The notes under the pieces are model-generated. The model did no database searches and was not told the DNA's origin. It saw only the letters and a program-made list of their open reading frames with translations. 64,000 bases of DNA from Coptis chinensis (lineage: Eukaryota > Streptophyta > Magnoliopsida > Ranunculales > Ranunculaceae): NCBI GenBank assembly GCA_015680905.1, contig CM027377.1, positions 4,302,501 to 4,366,500 of the forward strand, in the 5' to 3' direction. The position numbers and the translations under genes were made by a program. Below, one piece after another: positions 23,200 through 32,129 of this stretch; position 1 is the stretch's first letter; every line of letters starts with the position of its first letter.

Positions 23200-23595
23200 A
23201 ATATACAGTCAATTCAAGACTAATAACCATAGTGACGCTTCCAAAAGGCTAGCTATCAACCATAGTGTCGCCCCCAAAGGCTAACTATCAACAAAAATGC
23301 CCCCAAAAGGCGTACAAATCAACTTAACACCAACGTCAGGGTTAAACTTGATTCAACTGTAATTACCACTCAAAGACTAATTATCAGTCAAATCCAATCC
23401 ACGGTACCCCCAAAAGGACTACAAATCAACTTAAGGCCTCTGATATGGTTAAGTTTGATTCAACTGTAATTACCACTCAAAGGCTAATTATCAGTCAAAT
23501 CCAATCTACGAACTACGATTTACGCACTACGACATACGATTTACGATCTACGCACTACGAGCTATGATTTGCGCACTACGACTTAGGACCTACCA
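23200..23595 (+). repeat. Internal direct repeats of the LARD-like element
   Basis: Repeats of CCCCCAAAAGG plus AACTTAA, duplicated blocks with CAACTGTAATTACCACTCAA (about 23,350 and 23,460), then a CTACGCACTACGA array at 23,510-23,590. The same order is found at 51,470-51,810 in unit 2. Confidence 0.7.
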
Positions 23596-23762
23596 CATCA
23601 ACTCACAAAAAAGCTCTAAGTAACAAACGACATCCAGCCTACAAACACAGAAAATTCAATTCGCAACAATCTCAATTTTCAATCAAGTAAGACACGTGGT
23701 CTCCTTTATTATCTTTCTTTACACCACTATTCTACAAACAATGATATAAAGAAAGGGGGTTG

Positions 23763-24171
23763 TGTCAGTACCCTCCACTCTCAAACACTCGTGGCAGACC
23801 ACGTGTCCATACTACAAGCAGATCTTGCATACGACCTAAGGTCAGATCGTCCAAATGACCTAGAAAATGTAACCGCTGCAAGCTAGTCAACAACATCATT
23901 AATAAGAGATCATTACTTCATAACGGGATGAGTAAAAACAATCATCAAGACAGCGCAAAAGGGGGATCTACGTACGCCTATGAAAGGAGGCGTCTTCTCC
24001 TTTCTCAAGGGAGGCCAATTCTCTATCTTCTCGATCAGCTATCTCCATCTTCCATCCAATCAACCAATCAAAAGCTTGAACTACGTCCGATTTGATTCGA
24101 GTTCACTAAAGAACTCGATACGTAGGCAGCTCAATATAACCGAGTTCAGTCGAACAAATACTACATCTACA
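23763..24171 (+). repeat. 3' LTR of the LARD-like element, unit 1
   Basis: Starts TGTCAGTACCC after the polypurine tract and ends CTACA, followed by ATATA. Diverged from its 5' partner by scattered substitutions and small indels. Confidence 0.8.
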
Positions 24172-24339
24172 ATATATAAGACAAAATATACTATAACTTG
24201 TTTTACATTATACTAGCATACGTACACGCTCTGCGTGTGTACTATCCATATTTCATAAAGCCAGTAGAAATTGTTGACTTAAAGAATTACATTTTAATGA
24301 TATTTATACCCCTTTTAAATACCAGAATTTACATCTTAG

Positions 24340-24480
24340 ACCTAGCATAGGAGGCCGTAAATAGAAAATAACAATGAGGATAATTTAGAAAACTAAAAAA
24401 TCCAGTTGACCGACCCAGTATACGAGGCCGTAAATAGAAAATAGCAATGAGGATAATTTAGGAAACTAAAAAATCTAGTC
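24340..24480. repeat. 68-bp-scale tandem duplication
   Basis: Two adjacent copies of a segment containing GAGGCCGTAAATAGAAAATA. Present also in unit 2 at about 52,520-52,665. Confidence 0.7.
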
Positions 24481-24485
24481 GACTA

Positions 24486-24766
24486 CGCGAGCAATTTTCT
24501 TTACAGAGGAAAGATTATGTTAATAGCAGTTCGAGTACTTTTGTTGCACCGGTACACATGCATATGAGCCCTTGCACAATATTTTGTGATGCAATGCACA
24601 CACACCTTTTGCTGTGATGAGTGGTCTCGATTGACTACACCACTCTCTCTCCTGCACACAGTAGATTTTCTCTTATGTTAATTTTCCTTCATGCCTGACC
24701 TAATGGGTTCTAATTAGTCCTTCGAAGATTGGACTAGCCTTTGATGACTTTAAGATAATCTTAGCT
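24486..24766. repeat. Direct repeat left of P450-2
   Basis: Begins CAATTTTCTTTACAGAGG and ends in TTAAGATAATCTTAGCT. A shortened copy lies on the other side of P450-2 (26,870-27,030). The pair 52,664-52,946 and 55,066-55,400 brackets P450-4. Confidence 0.7.
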
Positions 24767-25028
24767 ATTTTGATATTGACCGAAATTTTGATCAGTTTGG
24801 GTTTGAGCTAGATTTTGTAAGATGGAGGAGAGATAGAACAACAACTGAACAAGTACTCTGTATAAATATTTAAAGCTGAAGAACTTTAACATTCATACAG
24901 TACCATATACCTGTAGTCTAGGCTACTTATCAAGAATATATAACAGAACACTTTCGTAGTTGAGACAATATTTTGCCCAAGTAACTGTAGATTGACGAAA
25001 TCCCATCCCTTTATTTAAGAAAGAACTC

Positions 25029-26738
25029 TTAAATACTTTTTACGTGCAGCCGATAAGTAGGAACAACAAGCAGTGGATTGACCCGTGGCACTACTATGCC
25101 AAAGCTCTCCTTCATGTCAATATCCTTAGGTGACATTCCATGTGGAAGCTCCAAATCGAAGCAATGCACAAACTGAGCAAGTACAAGTTGAACTGCTTTT
25201 AGACCCATTTCAATCCCTGGGCACTTTCTGCGACCTGATCCGAATGGTATAAGTTGCATATCACTTCCTCGAACATCTATATCGGTGTTGATGAACCTCT
25301 CTGGGTAGAATTCTTCTGCATCAGTCCACATATTGGGATCTCGTCCAATTGCGTATGCATTTATAATGATCCGTGACTTCTTTGGTATGTGGAATCCTTT
25401 TATTGAGATATCTTCTATGGATTCGCGTGGGACTAGCAGTGGTGCAACTGGATGAAGCCTCGTGACTTCCTTCACAACAATGTTGAGGTAAGCCAATTTT
25501 TCCAAATCAGTCTCTTCGACCATACGATCCAACCCAACTACATTAACCAGCTCATCTTGAACCTTCTCCATTATGTGTGGATGCCGTAGGAGTTCTGCTA
25601 AGGCCCAGTCAATTGTTGTAGCTGATGTATCCATTGCAGCTGCCAGCATGTCCACTATTATTGCTTTGATGTTGGTCCTATCAAGCTTCACTTCATATCC
25701 ATCATCGGATTTCATCAAGGACAACAGTATAGCAATGAAGTCCTTATGATGCTCTTGCTCGCCAGTAGTACCTTGTTCATGTTCATCAATGATCTTCTCT
25801 AGGAAGTTGTCCATGGTTTTGTTAGCGTCCTTCATGCGGCGTGTCAATCCCTAAACACAATATATTGCAATTAGTGTTTGGAAACAGAGAATCATCACAA
25901 GAAAGAAAGTAAACCTGCACATACCAATTATGGTAGTGATCGATAGGGATGAGTCTATCAAAACTTGTACTCGTAACTTATTTATGGGAATAACAAAACT
26001 TTGCTACAAATAAAATAGTACCTGAAGATCAAACGCCCTCATAAATGGGATAAAATCAGCTATGTTGATAGCTCCAATCAACAACAATGCCTCTTGTATA
26101 CATGGTCTGAAGTCGAACCTTTCTTTGTATACACTACCAAATATCATTCCATAACTAATTTTCTCAATCACGGTTCGCACTTCTGTACTAATATTCACAA
26201 CTTCACCCTCAGCTGCTCCTACTCTCTTTATGAAATTCCTTACTTCCTCTTTTCTCAAAAGCCTAAAAGATTCAATCTTTGAGATACTAAGAAGATGTAT
26301 GGTGCATAATTTGCGTAGACTACGCCAGTAAGGTCCATATTCAGAAAAAACCACTTCTCGGCTTCCATATAATAAGTATTCTGAAGCTAGAATCTTCGGT
26401 CTACTTGCAAAGTTTATGTCATGTGTTTTGAGGAACAACTCAGCCGCTTCACTCGTTGAGACAACCACCGTCGGGACAAGTCCTAGTCTTAACTGCATAA
26501 TAGGACCGTATTTTTGTGACAATTTGTTAAGAGAGTGATGAGGAAGATCGCCCAACATATGAAGGTGACCAATAATTGGTAGTCCTAGGGGACCTGGGGG
26601 CAATTGGCCTGCATTATTTTTGTGTTTTGATTGCATAAAGTATAAGATGTAGGTGAAAGACCAGAAACCTACCAGGATCACTAACAAGAACAACATAGAA
26701 ATCCAAGAAAACATTGGCAAAAGTCCTACAACTTCCAT
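25029..26738 (-). CDS. Cytochrome P450, CYP71 clan (CYP736A-like), P450-2
   Basis: Exons 26738-26022 and 25850-25029; 512 aa; same gene structure as P450-1. Intact motifs: LPPGP, I-helix AAMDTS, ExxR as [18 protein letters not shown]. Differences from the other copies include EVTR (EVMR elsewhere), PRES with LLVP, and [15 protein letters not shown] in the C-helix region (YGSRGV elsewhere); the latter two may affect substrate recognition, which is inference. It pairs with P450-4 (both have NNAGQLPPG and FGIVVPRV). Bracketed by direct repeats; TATA run at 26,811-26,820. Confidence 0.95.
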
Positions 26739-26810
26739 TTACCAGATAACTATGTAGTTTTTCTTTATGTAGACGATCTTAAGAACCAAGGCTTCACTTT
26801 ACATATATAT

Positions 26811-26820
26811 CTCTTGCGTG
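26811..26820 (-). promoter_or_regulatory. TATA box of P450-2
   Basis: An (AT)4 run at the conserved position upstream of the ATG. Confidence 0.5.
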
Positions 26821-26869
26821 AGATGTTTGTCTATATGACCCTTAACATTTGTTTATGAATTGAGTCGCG

Positions 26870-27030
26870 ATCAATTTTCTTTACAGAGGAAATATTATGT
26901 TATTAGCAGTTCTAGAGTACACGCACCTTTTGCTGTGATGAGTGGCTTCCACTGACTACACCACTCTCTCTCCTGCGCACAGTAGATTTTCTCTTTATGA
27001 TGTTAACTTTCGTTTAAGATAATCTTAGCT
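26870..27030. repeat. Direct repeat right of P450-2 (shortened)
   Basis: Matches 24,486-24,766 with an internal deletion; also begins CAATTTTCTTTACAGAGG. Confidence 0.65.
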
Positions 27031-27132
27031 ATTTAATTTATTCTGTTCGTCTGTCACTCTCCCTCATCTGTAGTATCCACTAAGATTCATTAAACTGCAA
27101 TGAGTTGCACGCCTCCTTAATAGACTAATAGT

Positions 27133-27336
27133 ATGATTATTGAAGGGGAGTCAAGGAGGTTCCTGACTGCAGAAATACTAAGCTACAACAATCTTTGCAA
27201 TCACAAATCACTCATGAAAACATACCCACTCCGCTACCACGCAATAACATCGCATACACCATTACACCAGGTTGTTATATGCCCGGAAGTTAAGACTCAA
27301 CCAGCTTTTGGCCAAGTTGTCCCGGTTTCATTATAG
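27133..27336 (+). CDS. Small conserved open frame of unknown function, unit 1
   Basis: 67 codons, start MIIEGESRR, end VVPVSL. No family recognised. Its duplicate (55,505-55,705) keeps the frame open although it has a 3-nt deletion, a few substitutions and some silent changes. It could be a remnant exon or a small protein; in unit 1 it ends 322 bp upstream of F-box A1. Confidence 0.3.
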   Translation: MIIEGESRRFLTAEILSYNNLCNHKSLMKTYPLRYHAITSHTPLHQVVICPEVKTQPAFGQVVPVSL

Positions 27337-27658
27337 ACCGCCGTCAGACTTGTAAAATCTCAGCATATTTTGATATATACCGATTCCATGAACTGAGAAT
27401 ATACCCAAACTAACACACTTGTAAACGTACCATAAAAAATTTCTTCAGATTTTAGCATATATCACAAGGTACCGTGGCATTTCGCGATACTTCAAATACC
27501 AAATTCCAGATTAGGTAGTTGATCCCTTAGGTATATTATACCTAACACACTCGGCTTCCCCACACGAAGAGGGTGTTTTTTGTTTCTTACTTGTTCCTAT
27601 GAGATTTTCCATTTTTCCGGCCTGTCCAAATCATATTGATAAAGAAAAGAAGAGGATT

Positions 27659-28744
27659 ATGTCTAATCTCAACGACGATGTGATTTTCGATATATTCAGT
27701 AGAATCCCAGGTGATATACTTGAAACTACTTTCAAATACGAATGTAAGAATTGGTTTAACATGATCTCAAGTTCAGTTTTCATCAAAACTCACCTCCTTC
27801 ATCAAACCAAAGATGGTATTCTTCAACAAGTCACCACGGGTGGAATTGTGAAATTGATGTTCATTAACTTGAATGCCATGGAAGCTAATAAGGAACTGGA
27901 ATTAATCACACTTCCAGAAAATTCTCGTGTCGTGTGCAGTTGTAATGGTTTACTTTTGTGTCTAGATTCAACTTCTAAGAACATGTATGTCACAAATCCT
28001 ATGACAAACGAAACCGTAGCACTTCGACCATGTAATCATGAACTTCACTCTGGTGTAGAAGTGCGGTATGATTTAGTGTATGTTCCTTCTACTGAGAAGT
28101 ACAAAGTAGTAGAGTTATACTATGATTACGCGAACCATCATCCAGTGTTTCACATACAAACCTTGGGTGTTAATGGTTTAAGTGATTCATACAGACGGAT
28201 TGAAGAACCAGCTTTTAAGTCAGCATTGCAGTACATAAGTTACTATGAAAGCATATCGGTTAGTGGAGTCCTGTATATTCTTGTTGGTTCAGGGAAGATA
28301 ATATGCTTTGATGTCGGTAACGAGACAACAATCAAATTGTTGTCCCTACCCACTTGTTATAGCAACGACAATGGTGTCGATCTCACTGAGATTGCAGGTT
28401 CCTTGTCCTTCATACGTGGTACTCGTTACGATCAATTTGATGTTTGGAGTTTGAAGGATGTTAATGAAGGAGAATGGGTAAAACAATTCAAAATTTGCAA
28501 ATTGCCTGCAAATATTAACAATAGAGTCCCACCCTATGTTAATTTAGTTGTTTTGGGGAGTTTGAATGACGGAGAAGTAATTACTTTTCCTGATGATAGA
28601 ACAGATGTCTATGGTCAGAGAATTTTCGTGTACTCTGTGAAGACAATGCAGTGGAAGCTGATGAATACCACGAATAGTTTTCAAGCAACACCTATGGTAT
28701 ACAAATCAGACAATGCAGTGGAAGCTGATGAATACCACGAATAG
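27659..28744 (+). CDS. F-box protein A1 (altered C-terminus)
   Basis: Putative substrate receptor of an SCF E3 ubiquitin ligase. An F-box-like segment occupies residues about 3-40 (DDVIFDIFSRIPG ... KNWFNMI), followed by a beta-rich F-box-associated region (VVCSCNGLLLCLDS, NPMTNETVALRP). 361 aa from the internal Met. An upstream in-frame ATG at 27,599 is not shared by the duplicate, where it is TTG, so 27,659 is preferred. The tail is changed by a 67-bp tandem duplication (28,642-28,775): the second copy is read in another frame and ends EADEYHE. Without it the frame would run on to a stop just after 28,800. Confidence 0.85.
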   Translation: MSNLNDDVIFDIFSRIPGDILETTFKYECKNWFNMISSSVFIKTHLLHQTKDGILQQVTTGGIVKLMFINLNAMEANKELELITLPENSRVVCSCNGLLLCLDSTSKNMYVTNPMTNETVALRPCNHELHSGVEVRYDLVYVPSTEKYKVVELYYDYANHHPVFHIQTLGVNGLSDSYRRIEEPAFKSALQYISYYESISVSGVLYILVGSGKIICFDVGNETTIKLLSLPTCYSNDNGVDLTEIAGSLSFIRGTRYDQFDVWSLKDVNEGEWVKQFKICKLPANINNRVPPYVNLVVLGSLNDGEVITFPDDRTDVYGQRIFVYSVKTMQWKLMNTTNSFQATPMVYKSDNAVEADEYHE

Positions 28745-28775
28745 TTTTCAAGCAACACCTATGGTATACAAATCA
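28642..28775 (+). repeat. 67-bp tandem duplication in the 3' end of F-box A1
   Basis: Two adjacent copies starting GACAATGCAGTGGAAGCTGA at 28,642 and 28,709. Sixty-seven is not a multiple of three, so the reading frame shifts. Unit 2 has a single copy. Confidence 0.9.
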
Positions 28776-28957
28776 ACAACCACACGTATCTCCGGAAAAG
28801 CTCCAATGAGTTAACTTAGTTGATTGTGGTCTTATGGGTTATTTGTAAGTTGCCTAGGTTTTCTCTTGCGTATTAAGAAACTGTTATAAGAGAAACACTG
28901 GTTGTTCTATTATATTAAAACTCTAATATGGAGGACATCGAAGTTGCAATCTTCTTA

Positions 28958-29413
28958 TCTCTTCTCTACACTATATGATAGCCGGATCTTTAGGAGGAAA
29001 ATTTCTCAACCAAACTGTGTATTTGTAATCTCTCTATTTTTTGATTTTAGAACCACCTCTCTTAATTATTCTAATCAGCTCCCTCCTTTTTAAACAATTT
29101 ACCAAAAACTCTCTCACTAATTTTATGATTTTAGAACCACCTCCCTTAATTATTCTAATCAGCTCCCTTCTTTTTAAACAATTTACCAAAAACTCTCTCA
29201 CTTTATTGAAATTAGAATTAGCTTCATATTATTTAAAATAATTTAGAAAACCTTATTCACATCACTCAAATTATATTCAACTCCTCCTAATGTTTTTATA
29301 TTATTTTTTAGATTATAACTAGAATTCAAAAAATCATACTATCAGAGAGATGTTAGAGGGGCAGGTTTAAAGATTTGAAAAAACACCGATGCGTAGCACG
29401 GTTCGCATACTTG
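28958..29413 (+). mobile_element. Non-autonomous Helitron, 456 bp
   Basis: Absent from the same place in unit 2 (about 57,335-57,337). It starts TC directly after an A, ends before a T (A^T insertion without target duplication), and has a 3' hairpin ATGCG...CGCAT (29,389-29,407) five bases from the end. The last four bases are CTTG instead of the usual CTRR. Internally it carries an 84-bp tandem repeat (29,043-29,210). No coding capacity. Confidence 0.75.
29043..29210 (+). repeat. 84-bp tandem repeat inside the Helitron
   Basis: Two near-identical copies beginning GATTTTAGAACCACCTC at 29,043 and 29,127. Confidence 0.85.
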
Positions 29414-29465
29414 TATATATAGATAGATAAGTTCGACCCATATGATTGTCCGTGAAGCCATTATA

Positions 29466-29963
29466 TGTTATGTTATTGGAGTGTGATTGCAACCACCAGC
29501 ACATGAAGCCTTATCCAAATCGGTTTTGGTTTTGATAACCATTAGTTCATGGATTTGGTTATGTACTAGGACTCTATAAGCGGAGTTGGTTATCATAACC
29601 AACTACTACACATGATCCTTATCTCAATCAGTTTTAGTTTCCCTTTTGCTTTAGGACTTGTATTCGATGGGAGCCTATAAATAGGACTCATCCTTAGAGT
29701 TTTATAATCACACATTAGAGAGAAACTTGAGAGCATAGATTACAAATTAGGTGAGCTATTTTGTGAGTGCTTTGTGTGAGATTGATTGAGAGAGATATAT
29801 TAGTATTTTTAACTACTTTTTGATAATAGTGAATTGTGGTGCGCGCTTGTGGATTAAGGCAATTGCCTAACCACGTATATCTGTGTGTTCCTCTTCTTTG
29901 TTTATTTTTTATGAGTTTTCTAGATTCTAAATTTGTCGTGTTGGTTGGGGTAGATCTCTAACA
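29466..29963 (+). repeat. 5' LTR-like segment of Copia A
   Basis: Begins near TGTTATGTTATTGG and ends CTCTAACA before the primer site. Contains a CTATAAATAGG promoter-like sequence near 29,685. Left border uncertain by about 5 bp. Confidence 0.6.
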
Positions 29964-30020
29964 ACTGGTACCGGAGCGTAAGGTTGTACTATGGATCTTG
30001 AGTACGTTCATGTGTGAGCA

Positions 30021-30525
30021 ATGACGAATGACGAAGGAAAGCTGAAGATCAAAAAGTTTGACGGAACAATTTTTGGATTTTGGAAGATGCAAATTGAAGA
30101 TCATCTATATCAGAAAGATCTATATCTTCCATTGATGGGATCCAAACCTGAAGCAATGACTGTGGATGTTTGGAACCTGCTTGACAGAAAGGTACTTGGT
30201 ACAATTCGGTTATCTCTAGGGAAGTCAGTAGCATTCAATATCAAGACTGAGAAGACCACTGTGGATCTCATGAATGCTCTCTCTATTATGTATGAACAAA
30301 CCCTCTACCGCTAATAAGGTACATCTTATTATAAAGCTCTTTACTTTAAGGATGTCTGTAGGAAATTCGTTCAAGGAACATCTCAATAAGTTCAATGAGA
30401 CTAGGGATCAGTTAGAGTCTGTTGAAATATCTTTTAGTGATGAAGTTAGAGCTTTGGCCATTCTTGGTCAGATGCCAGCAAGCTGGAAAGCTACAGTTGC
30501 TGCCATCAGTGGCTCTGCAAGTAAA
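30021..30525 (+). pseudogene. Copia A gag, broken
   Basis: Start MTNDEGKLKIKKFDG with the Copia gag pattern (FWKMQIEDHLYQKDLY; LLDRKVLGTIRL). A frameshift near 30,300 moves the rest to another frame, and the CACTA element interrupts it at 30,526. Confidence 0.75.
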
Positions 30526-31134
30526 CACTACACCATAATAGGATATTTGCAACACGCACCTTTTTTGATTTGCAACGGTTATTTACCATTAGTAAGTTTC
30601 CAATGTTAAATAAGCGTTGACAATGCTGTAAAGCGTTGCTTTATTTGGGTGAATTTCCAAAATTAATTGCTAACGCTTAAAAAGTGTTGGAGAAGTGTTA
30701 CAAATTAAAAACTTGAAATTTCGCAAAATAGGGAAACGAAAAAAATCGAAATATAAAACACAACTTTTTTTCTCTCCTCTCTCTCTCTCTCACCGCCGCA
30801 TTCCAAGATCCCTAAAATCTTCATCAAAACTAAAATCCAACTAATTTTCGCACTCTTCAAAATTAATTTTCGGTGGATTAAAACTTTAAAGTTCTAGCTG
30901 TTATTCAATTTCTAGAGAGAGGAAAAAAAAGAGAGGAGGGAATCAAATTCTATATTGACCGAGTCAGTCGTTACTAGTAAAGAAAGAAGAAGAAGAAGAA
31001 GAAGAAGAAAACAAGGAGGAGACATTCATTCCTTGTATTTTCTTGCAGTTTGAGGCTAGATCTCAAGTCTTGTACGTTCTTCTTTTGAGGTAATAATCTT
31101 TCATTTTCTTTCTACTTAATAAGATGGAAATATT

Positions 31135-31166
<32 letters not shown>

Positions 31167-32129
31167 TATATAGGAAGCACTTGGTTTATGTATTCACAGA
31201 TAATGTCAAATAATAGAAAAAAACATCCTTAAATTTGGAATTCACTTGTAATTTTAATGACCAGATTTATTGTCTACAGGTGGGTGATGGAACCACTAGA
31301 GTAGTTCTTTCTGTGGGAGAGTTTTTAAAGGAGGCCAAGCCTTTCATTGAGGATGGTGTCCACTCAAAGTCTTATATGTAGTTTTCGAGCTGCTTCCGGC
31401 CAATTTGGTAAGAAATTTGGATCTTTTGGTTTGATTGGATGGATATGTTCATGACAAATTGTTCTAGAAGCCATGAGTTTGCTACTTGTATTTCAGGCAA
31501 TTAGCAAAATTAAGGAACTTGCTGCGAGTATAGAGGGGAAAAGTATGGAAGAAAAGAAGAGTTTGTTGGCAAAGTGTGCTGCTACCACTCTCTTCAAAGC
31601 TGATTGGTGGTGAAAAATTGAATTTTTCACATTTATGGTTGCAGACTCAGTTATTTCAATTGGCACGATGATACATTGTTTATTGTATTATTGTATTCAT
31701 TGTTTATTGTAGGTTTAGCTGGTCTCGCTACAAAATATGAGATTTTTTTTTATTAGCAACCCATCAGCAACGGTTTATAACCGTTACAAACGAATTTTAA
31801 ATTATTTTTTTAAAATTAACTAACAATTTTGCAACGGTTACAAACCGTTGGTAAAATTTTTAACAAATTACCAACGCTTAAAAAGCGTTTGTGAAATAAA
31901 AAACCGTTGCAAAGGTTTTAAATTTGTGCACGAAATAATTATAATAAGCGTTGGAAAGTTCTGTTTGCAACGATTAATAACCGTTGGAAATTTTTGTTTG
32001 CAACGCTTTTTAAGCGTTGCAAATATTTCCAACACTTTACCCACGCCATATTTGCAACGCTTAAAAAGCGTTGCGAAAATTATTAGCAACGCTTTTTTGC
32101 CGTTGCAAATAGCCTATTATGGTGTAGTG
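30526..32129. mobile_element. Non-autonomous CACTA (En/Spm) element, 1,604 bp, carrying a CCT7 gene fragment
   Basis: Terminal inverted repeats CACTACACCATAATAGG on the left and its reverse complement on the right, differing only beyond that point. 3-bp target duplication AAA on both sides. Sub-terminal regions hold many GCAACGSTTTWTAASCGTTGC-type inverted motifs (30,545-30,700; 31,760-32,110), as expected for CACTA transposase binding. No transposase. The interior carries a TC-rich leader-like stretch, a GAA microsatellite (30,982-31,010), an ATT/TA run (31,133-31,172), and two exons of a chaperonin gene. Confidence 0.9.
31280..31685 (+). pseudogene. CCT7: Captured fragment of T-complex protein 1 subunit eta (CCT7)
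   Basis: Exon 31,280-31,407 encodes VGDGTTRVVLSVGEF and KEAKPFIEDGVHSK before an in-frame stop. Exon 31,497 to about 31,685 encodes AISKIKELAASIEGKSMEEK and KSLLAKCAATTL, then shifts frame where the parent reads SSKLIGGEK. These are the equatorial/intermediate segments of the cytosolic chaperonin subunit eta. The intron between them keeps GT and AG ends and lies at the expected NL/AI junction, so genomic DNA rather than mRNA was captured. Non-functional as protein. Confidence 0.88.

Larger units (their letters stand above)
17263..24171 (+). mobile_element. Non-autonomous LTR retrotransposon (LARD-like), unit 1 copy, interrupted by a solo LTR
   Basis: 5' LTR 17,263-17,684 starts TGTCGGTGCCC and ends CA. 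It is followed at once by TTGGCGCCGTCTGC, a Gypsy-type primer-binding site. 3' LTR 23,763-24,171 follows a purine tract (AAAGAAAGGGGG). Flanking 5-mers are GTATA and ATATA. The internal part has only a short gag-like frame (about 17,750-17,847), then arrays of AGGTCGTCCTCAG-type repeats and other non-coding repeats; no pol. Without the nested 3,492-bp element it is about 3.4 kb. The same element sits at the same place in unit 2 (49,003-52,364). Confidence 0.8.

Noticed and set aside
27599-27658. Upstream ATG for F-box A1
   Set aside because: The duplicate has TTG at this place and the F-box starts right after the internal Met, so the downstream start is preferred.
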